In this document: piece after piece, positions 48,082-55,000 of the stretch
Position numbering within the stretch: the first letter of the stretch is position 1
How the letters are laid out: every line of letters begins with the position of its first letter
The notes under the pieces: generated by a model
Database searches by the model: none
The model's input: the letters and a program-made list of their open reading frames with translations, nothing else
Told to the model about the DNA's origin: nothing
Program-made: the position numbers and the translations under genes
NCBI RefSeq assembly: GCF_964340395.1
Contig: NC_135568.1
Coordinates: 10,771,776-10,826,775 of the forward strand
Length of the DNA stretch: 55,000 nt
From: Glandiceps talaboti
Taxonomy: Eukaryota; Hemichordata; Enteropneusta; Spengelidae
Reading direction: 5' to 3'

Positions 48082-48334
48082 CAATAGGGAACTTGCAATC
48101 CAGACTGAGCATGCTCAGACACAAAGGACTATGGGATTATTTGTGGTTATCGTAATACCTAATCTGGAGCTACTGATAAAATAAACCTCCCACAATGGTC
48201 AGGGTAACTATGAATTGATTATTTGTGGTTACAAACAATATAGCAATATTGTTTACAATACTAATTGATTAGTATTTATTATCACATTTCCTATGATGCA
48301 ACATTCAACATGGCGGGTTTGCCAGTTCCCTATT
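48082..48334 (-). mobile_element. 253-bp MITE, copy B (inverted relative to copy A)
   Basis: Read on the minus strand it matches 40119-40371 along its whole length (same CTGAGCATGCTCAG palindrome, same TGTTGAATGTTGCATCAT block). Its ends are CAATAGGGAACTTGCAA and CCAGTTCCCTATT. No clear target-site duplication is left. Both copies are exactly 253 bp. Confidence 0.85.
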
Positions 48335-49610
48335 AAGAGATAGACCATATATGGTAACTCAAAAATTTCGCAATCTGATAATGCGTTTTAAGTTGTAGGA
48401 ACTACAGTCAATCGAAAAGCATGTGTCCTACGGAAGGCATTCGGTTAAAAAAAAAATTTTAGTGTGTTCACATCAAATAGTCTTCAATGACTTTACATGG
48501 CAGACTACTTGAGTTTCGAGCTATGGCAATAGCCATACACTTGGCCTTCGGGAAGCATTCGGAACAAATCTGACAAGAAAGAATATGGAACTGTTTGCAT
48601 CAACTCCTTCAAGGAGTCCAGGAGTCCCTAAAACATCATCTTTTGACAAAACGCTTGACATTGACATTGTGTGTACAGCGTTGACTAGTTAAAATCAAGA
48701 AAACTGTAAACAACATGACAGATGTATCTGTTTTCATTGATATTTTTAACGACATCAGCATGGAATTACATGATTGTTATATTGAGGCTTTGTAAGCAAA
48801 AAGAAAAAACACTCCACATCTTTTAAAAAAATGACTGAAGTATGTTTTTTCCTTTCAATCCTTGATAGAGTTATTATGAAAGTAGGTCCTTACCTTCGTC
48901 TAGGTTCTTGAGATACTGTTCTCGATCGCGTATAGATCTCACAACTCAACTCCTAGCAGACAGTGATTGAGGAATTCGAATACATGAAGTAAATTCACTA
49001 AAACCACCACATGGTCACACCCAATACCCTTAAGCTTAAAATACTCTTTACCTTTTGCTAAAAGATTCTGACATGCGTACGCAAACAGATACTTTTAAAA
49101 GATAAACATGCTGACATTATTCTATGTTTGAGGACAGTTTCATTTGATTTGTATCAAATATCACCCCATCAAAAGTAACAGCAATAGACCCCGTGCACAG
49201 TCAAATCTCATCTCACATGGATGTAGAAAATGCAGTAAACACACTTTCTAGCAACAAATAGCATAATTAAATTTTAATGTTTTTATTACTGAATTTGAAA
49301 TAGTTTTTTTTATGAGTTGCAAAGTGACCCAGAATTATAGATCAGGCTCAAGGTCATTTCCATAGTACATGGCTTGAGAAAGTGTCCGAATAATAAATGG
49401 CATCAATCGTTGAAATGGGTTCATTTTCGCTGCATTGAAAGATCGTCTTGTAATCCTGCCAGATGTTACCCTTAGATCACTCAGGAAAAACTAGTACATG
49501 GTGCTATTAATAGCAAACATACACTGTACTATTCAGGAGGGTTAAAGTTGACAAGACTTCAATCATTATATTTTTCCAGTTTTCAAACCTGGTTATCATC
49601 CCCATCGTCG
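48335..49610. other. Intergenic, nothing recognised
   Basis: AT-rich with chance frames only. Confidence 0.4.
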
Positions 49611-49612
49611 TT

Positions 49613-49658
<46 letters not shown>

Positions 49659-49674
49659 CCGCCGCCACCGCCGA
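49611..49674. repeat. (ATC)n tract ending in (CCG)n
   Basis: About 15 ATC triplets followed by CCGCCG-type triplets. Confidence 0.95.
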
Positions 49675-49727
49675 TCCAACCCGTCCATTCCATGTGTATA
49701 TATGATGATGAGGCCTACAAAATTGTT

Positions 49728-49841
49728 TGGTTCCGGTTACCGGACCCCACGTAGTTTTTCACTGCCGACCCTAAACTTCTTCTTATATATTCGGAAGAAA
49801 AATCGTGAAAATTGTAAAGTCTCGCGAGAAATAGTGGATCC
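49728..49841 (+). repeat. Dispersed repeat with CTCGCGA block, copy 2
   Basis: CCGGTTACCGGACCCCACG...TTTCACTGCCGACCCTAAAC...AAAGTCTCGCGAGAAATAG, the counterpart of 41638-41762. Confidence 0.75.
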
Positions 49842-49887
49842 AAATATTGTGAAAGGGATGGTTTGAACTTTGCACTCATATTATAAG

Positions 49888-49976
49888 ACATACATACATA
49901 CATACATACATACATACATACATACATACATACATACATACATACATACATACATACATACATACACACACACACT
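49888..49976. repeat. (CATA)n microsatellite
   Basis: About 20 CATA units ending in CACACA. Confidence 0.97.
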
Positions 49977-50671
49977 AAATACATACTCACCCACCCCGAC
50001 CCCCCACCCCCACACATTCGCAAATACTGTTAAAACATGATCCTAATATCATGAAATTGGTTGAGTATTTTCTGAGTAGGTTACAGTAGAGCGGCACTCA
50101 TCTATCAAGGATTCACTGACTCGTGAATGTACAAAACGCACTTGTGCAACTCATCCCCTAAATGGTATTGGATATCTCCACTTCTAATATTTCTCCAGAA
50201 GTAAGCCATCTCCAATCATCTCATGGTTTGTGTAGAAGCCTTGAATAATCACACATTTCCGTGTATCTGTCGAACAAATCCGCTTTGGTTGTTAAAGCTA
50301 CATAAAACGAAAGAAAAATCGACTTCATAAAGCCCTATAATAGTTCGTGCACAATTCGTGTACATTAGAAAGGCAGCTCAAGAACCATTCGTGTACAATG
50401 GAGATGTGTATAACCTTAGATACTGTACCATTCATATACAATATATGGAAATGTGCATAAACCTAGCTCCTTTGCCATTCGTATAATAAGTGTCACTCGC
50501 AAAGATTTAATTTAATCGCACATATATTATATCATATAACGTTGTTTTTACTTTAATTTCTATATACGATGTCGATGCTATAGGCTATCACAGTTGAAAG
50601 ATGTAAATCTTTCAGCCAATAACAAACACACAATTAAACAGGGGATTTCATGACGTAGTGTTTCAATACGT
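49977..50671. other. Intergenic, nothing recognised
   Basis: A short C/A-rich stretch at 49990-50015, otherwise AT-rich. Confidence 0.4.
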
Positions 50672-51290
50672 TCATCATCTTCTTAATATAATGTCCATCT
50701 TCCTAATGTAGTGCCCATCTACTTAACGTTACAGTAGTGTCCATTTCCTTAATATAGTGTTCACCTTCCTAATATAGTGTACATCTTCTTAATGTAGTGT
50801 CCATCTTCCTAATATAATGTCTATCTTAATATAGTGTTCATCTTCTTAATATCATGTACGTCATCTTAATGTAGTGTACATCTTCCCCATGTAGTGTTCA
50901 TCTTCTTACTACAGTGTTCATCTTCTTAATGTAGTGTTCATCTTCTTAATGAAGTATACATCTTACTACAGTGTTCATCTTCTTTCTATAGTGTTCATCT
51001 TCTTAATGTAGCGTTCATCTTCTTAATGTAGTGCACATCTTACTATAGTGTTCATCTTCTTAATGTAGTGTTCACCTTCTTAATGTAGTGTACATCTTAC
51101 TATAGTGTTCATCTTCTTACTATAGTGTTCATCTTCTTAATGTAGCGTTCATCTTCTTAATGTAGTGTACATCTTTTTAATGTAGTGTCCATCTTCCTAA
51201 TGTACTGTCCATCTTAATATAATGTTCATGTTCTTAATGTAGGTCCATCTTCTTAATGTAGTGTTCATATTCGTAATGTAGGCTTAATAT
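50672..51290 (+). repeat. 20-bp minisatellite, about 30 copies
   Basis: Consensus unit GTGTTCATCTTCTTAATGTA, repeated with point variants (GTCCATC, GTACATC, AATATAGTG) and some shortened units. A single-locus minisatellite by appearance. Confidence 0.93.
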
Positions 51291-51876
51291 AATGATATAC
51301 GATATCTTCAATTTTCCGATCACGTTCTGGCAGCATACGGTGTACATTTAACGATTTCCTTATAATTGAATCCATCCAAACCAAATCAATGAATTTCGAG
51401 GTCAGAAAATTGAAAATAACGATAGACTTGGGAAATCAACAGATCGATAAAGCGGTTACCAATGTATTCTAATCAACCACGCGATTTTTAATTTGCAACT
51501 ACGTGTCAAAAACAGGATAGCCATTTTGAGAAGTTGCGAGTCGTGGTAACTACAAATATTACGTGGACAGAATGACAATTTATTAATTCATATCTCATAC
51601 GGAATTATGAACAGAGTACATGTGGTGAACAAATAATTGTGGCATTCTGTAGTTCTCATTATACTGGCATATCAATGCGACAGCTTCCAACGTCAGACAT
51701 CATTTTTGTCAGTATAAATACTTACATGCAACCCGTCTAGTGTGGCATTCATGTTGATGGATAAAATAACGTTACATAGTTGTTTTTGTGATATGAAATT
51801 AATTTCTCTACAGTCCTAATGTAAATTTAGTATACTCATAAACTATATCATTGAAGAGTTCTTACATGTACACTTC
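51291..51876. other. Intergenic, nothing recognised
   Basis: AT-rich, no repeat or exon. Confidence 0.4.
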
Positions 51877-52265
51877 ACATTTTATCGTCTGGTTCAACAA
51901 AAATCTAACCAACAGTGCTACATTTTTCGTCTGGCTCAACAAAAGTCTTACCAACAGTGCTACATTTTATCGTCTGGTTCAACAAAAATCCTACCAACAG
52001 TGCTACATTTTATCGTCTGGCTCAACAAAACTTTTACCAACAGTGCTACATTTTATCGTCTGGTACAACAAAACATTTTATCAATTGATATTTGTAGAGC
52101 CGAACGATAAAAATGTAGCAATGTCAATAAAGTGCTTGTTGAATGAAACGACACAATGTAGCAATGTTGCTAAGATTTTTTTATTGAGCCAGACGATAAA
52201 ATGTAGCAATGTTGCGAAGATTTTTTATTGAGCCAGACGATAGAATGTAGCAGTGTTAGTAATGC
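51877..52265. repeat. Palindromic minisatellite, 43-bp units in opposite orientations
   Basis: Five direct units start at 51885, 51927, 51970, 52013 and 52056 when anchored on TCGTCTGG (period 42-43 bp; core TCGTCTGGCTCAACAAAA). From 52096 about four units continue in reverse complement (TTGAGCCAGACGATAAAATG). The two halves could fold into a long imperfect hairpin around a spacer at about 52079-52095. Some reading frames are open but they are repeat artefacts. Confidence 0.88.
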
Positions 52266-53091
52266 AGTGTTAGTAATCTTTTTTGTCTAACCAGATCGAC
52301 GACATTTTGTTTAGAGTTTCGTGATTTTCATCGTAGCTAATATACGAACAAAATGTTAATTCTAACCGTTTAGGCGTCTCTAATCTGTTTACTACAGTCT
52401 CCATAAAGTGAAATGTCAAAAGTATTTTCCATATAGTCATAAGACAAAGTTTGGTTTTCCCACAGATTTAATATTATACGACTTTCAAGCATAAGATCGG
52501 TTGATGATGATGCCACGTGGGCTGGCAATCTGTTCCAAATCCCAAGTGACCTTTTGTATTAATGTACATTTTCTGAGATTTAGACAAGGCGATGTTTTAT
52601 CTTACGGTTTTATAGATCATATGGCTACTAGCCTTCCACTAGATACATTCCTAGTAGAAGAATAAGAAGAACATTTTTCATATGAAACAGAAATAACATT
52701 AAAAAAATGCATTCAGATCTAGCCACCCACCCCCCCCCCCCCCTAAATGTGGATGTTGGTATTCCACAAATGTATGTAATGTTTGTTATTATTCCAAACA
52801 CCTCAGTGGGTTATCTGGAGAATGCGCAATGATGAGGAGGACACACACATCGGCGTGTCCATCGATGTAGAAGAATATAATGTGTCATCTTCCAGTCTCT
52901 AATGCTTCGATGGCTGTACGGTTCTCCCGTGACCTAATTACTGTCAGTTTACATAGATATTATAAATATAATGACATCAGTAATATCACCATGCTCGAAC
53001 TCATTTACCAGGTCACACCCATTAGTGCGCTTGCTATCAGTATTATATTGCATAGTGCTACTCTAAGTACAAGCCAAAACCCAGCGGCGAC
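52266..53091. other. Intergenic, C-run only
   Basis: Poly-C at about 52731-52742. No exon supported. Confidence 0.4.
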
Positions 53092-53220
53092 CTTATAACT
53101 GCTTCATGACTTGGTAACTTATTTGGTAACTGTCTTAACAACTTGGTAAATGACTTGATAACTGCCATAACGACTTGGTAATTGACTATTTAACTGAGAC
53201 TTTTGACTTGATAACTGCTA
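53092..53220 (+). repeat. Degenerate tandem repeat of ACTTGGTAACTG-type units
   Basis: Blocks such as GACTTGGTAACT, AACTTGGTAAATG, GACTTGATAACTGC recur at irregular spacing. An old minisatellite. Confidence 0.75.
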
Positions 53221-54586
53221 GCAACAACTTCGTTATGGATTGTAAACATTGTTAGTATGTGGTATAGCTAGATATTCTATAGATTACAGCCATTTCACTA
53301 GGCGTGGAAGGAGAATCACAGCCACGGTTAGCCTCTATAGAGTGTAGTTTTCTTCGCTGAAAGAAGAGAAATATTGGAAAATAATATCTAATAATCGTTC
53401 ATCAAATAACGTCTGTTGAATGATTCCAGTCGTAGACAGTGCCATCTGTCAATTCATCACGTGATCCATGAGGAACATCTCCATTGCAAACCATCACGAA
53501 TACGCCAACTCAAGGGTTTTGACGACGAGTATGAGTTGTTGTATACTGTCTCTCGTGTCTCTTTATTGCTATATATTCGTTCTGGGAAATCTGATTGCAT
53601 TACGTGTTATCATCTCCATGGCATTCACTCTACTCATAAAGATATTAACGATTATATAAAATATTTGATATACATTCATTGTAAGAGTAATTCGGTTTTT
53701 ATAACTCATTTATTTTATTGACAAGGTAGTTATCAAATTGTCTAAAACAAACGAGCAATAACTTAAAGCCTACATTCCCATGCCGCCTCTCGTCTTGTTC
53801 ATAAGAAAACACGTTTAAGTGAGATAATGGATCATTTCTTGAATGAGACCATAGAGGGTGGACTCACTTGTGCCTTTAGTCATATCAAATCAATATAATT
53901 ATTGCGATATATTTGTATGTTTTGTGGAGCTCAAGGCGCAATTTAGTGGTGTAAATATGGTATGAATATTTACTTAAGTTTGAATTTATAACCTACATCC
54001 AATGACCACTCAATGTGTTGGCATTTGTAGAAAATCGGCATATCTGAATTATGTTGGTCTTATCTAACCATTTAATTTTAAAAAACATACCGGTGTAATA
54101 TCGCTAAATATCAAAAAAACCTTGAGAGCTAAATATTATTATGTTGACCAGAACTACCACAAATATTAACGAAGTGTATCAAAAGAAATCCTGTGTTTTC
54201 TCGCTTGGTAGAGATCTTGAACCGAGTTGAAATGAGAGAAAGATTCTCCCACAGAATTTCAGATTTGTGATTTATTTTAATGTGTTAGTTGGCTTAGAGA
54301 GACAACATGGTCATAGATGTGTACTGTTACATGTGTATAGTACTTGGATTAGGAATGAATACTTTATTTTGATATTAAAATACAACTAATCATGATATTC
54401 AGGGTTTTTTTCGTATTAACGTACACCACTATTCTGAAGTACTGTTATGTAGACAATCATTGATTTATCTAAGACGCTACAAAGATATACTCTAGTACTC
54501 AAGAATTGACAGTACTCTGTTATATTAATATTTATGACTCTAAGACTCTACGGAGATATACAATAGAACTCAAGAAGTGACAAATA
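53221..54586. other. Intergenic, one hydrophobic frame noted
   Basis: A short ATG frame at about 53468-53659 encodes one hydrophobic segment (ILSLVSLYCYIFVLGNLIAL), but it stops soon after and has no splice sites. Nothing else was recognised. Confidence 0.3.
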
Positions 54587-54630
54587 TACATACGTACGTA
54601 CGTACGTACGTACGTACGTACGTACGTACA

Positions 54631-54664
<34 letters not shown>

Positions 54665-54821
54665 CATACATGCATGCATGCATGCATGCATGCATACATA
54701 CATACATACATACATACATACATACATACATACATACATACATACATACATACATACATACGTACATACATACATACATACATCCATGCACGCACACACA
54801 CACACACACACATACATACAT

Positions 54822-54856
<35 letters not shown>

Positions 54857-54953
54857 TACATACATACATACATACATACATACATACATACATACATACA
54901 TACATACATACATACATACATACATACATACATACATACATACATACATACAC
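54587..54953. repeat. Long compound tetranucleotide microsatellite (ACGT)n(CATA)n(CATG)n(CA)n
   Basis: Starts with an ACGT run, then CATA with CATG and CACA blocks. Several long overlapping frames on both strands are repeat artefacts. Confidence 0.98.
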
Positions 54954-55000
54954 GTAACACGCCGTAAACATCATTTTAAGTGACATTTTCAACTGTGATG

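Noticed and set aside
51851-52231. A 126-codon frame with a repeated FIVWFNKNL motif
   Set aside because: It is the translation of the 43-bp minisatellite, which happens to be open because its period is close to a multiple of three.
50672-52265. Tandem repeats that might be taken for a CRISPR array
   Set aside because: Units are head-to-tail without unique spacers, and the genome is animal.
53468-53659. Frame with a GPCR TM1-like segment (VLGNLIALRV)
   Set aside because: Ends after one hydrophobic segment, lacks the following loop motif and TM2, and has no splice donor. Probably chance.

Overview
This is an AT-rich window from an animal genome, with intron-split genes, GT-AG splice sites, non-LTR retrotransposon relics, MITE-like elements and many microsatellites and minisatellites. 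The gene families (a DEG/ENaC channel carrying LDL-receptor class A modules, a Ly6/uPAR protein, a membrane-anchored beta-propeller protein) and the CR1/L2-type LINE relics fit a marine invertebrate bilaterian. I cannot name the species from sequence alone. No tRNA, rRNA, CRISPR array or bacterial-type operon was seen.

Left region, minus strand (13-8340): the 5' part of a DEG/ENaC-family sodium channel gene. Six coding exons can be joined with matching splice phases. They encode a cytoplasmic N-terminus with the His-Gly gating motif, TM1, the FPAITICN motif and then four LDLa modules, one per phase 1-1 exon. The gene runs off the left edge. Its introns hold a CR1/L2-type LINE 3' end and a trinucleotide tract.

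Middle region, plus strand (16684-31167): a three-exon Ly6/uPAR (three-finger) gene, with a signal-peptide exon, a very long first intron, and two exons encoding the cysteine-rich domain, a hydrophobic segment and an unusually long tail. The intron carries tandem repeats, a perfect hairpin and a decayed LINE reverse-transcriptase gene. A possible small two-exon secreted-peptide gene lies at 34439-34760.

Right region, minus strand (41276-46784): a complete six-exon gene for a 555-residue predicted type I membrane protein. It has a signal peptide, two tandem propeller-like modules of about 200 residues that are paralogous to each other, a Ser/Thr/Asp-rich stalk from two related short exons, one TM helix and a short tail. 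Every exon junction is phase 1. It sits between two oppositely oriented 253-bp copies of one MITE. This is the most interesting system in the window.

The far right (47700-55000) holds a CRE/NRF1-like promoter-type motif pair next to a 24-bp inverted repeat and a short ORF, a large 20-bp minisatellite, a minisatellite that flips orientation to form a long palindrome, and long microsatellites. Splice models were made by eye from consensus sites and reading-frame continuity. No transcript or homology search could be run.
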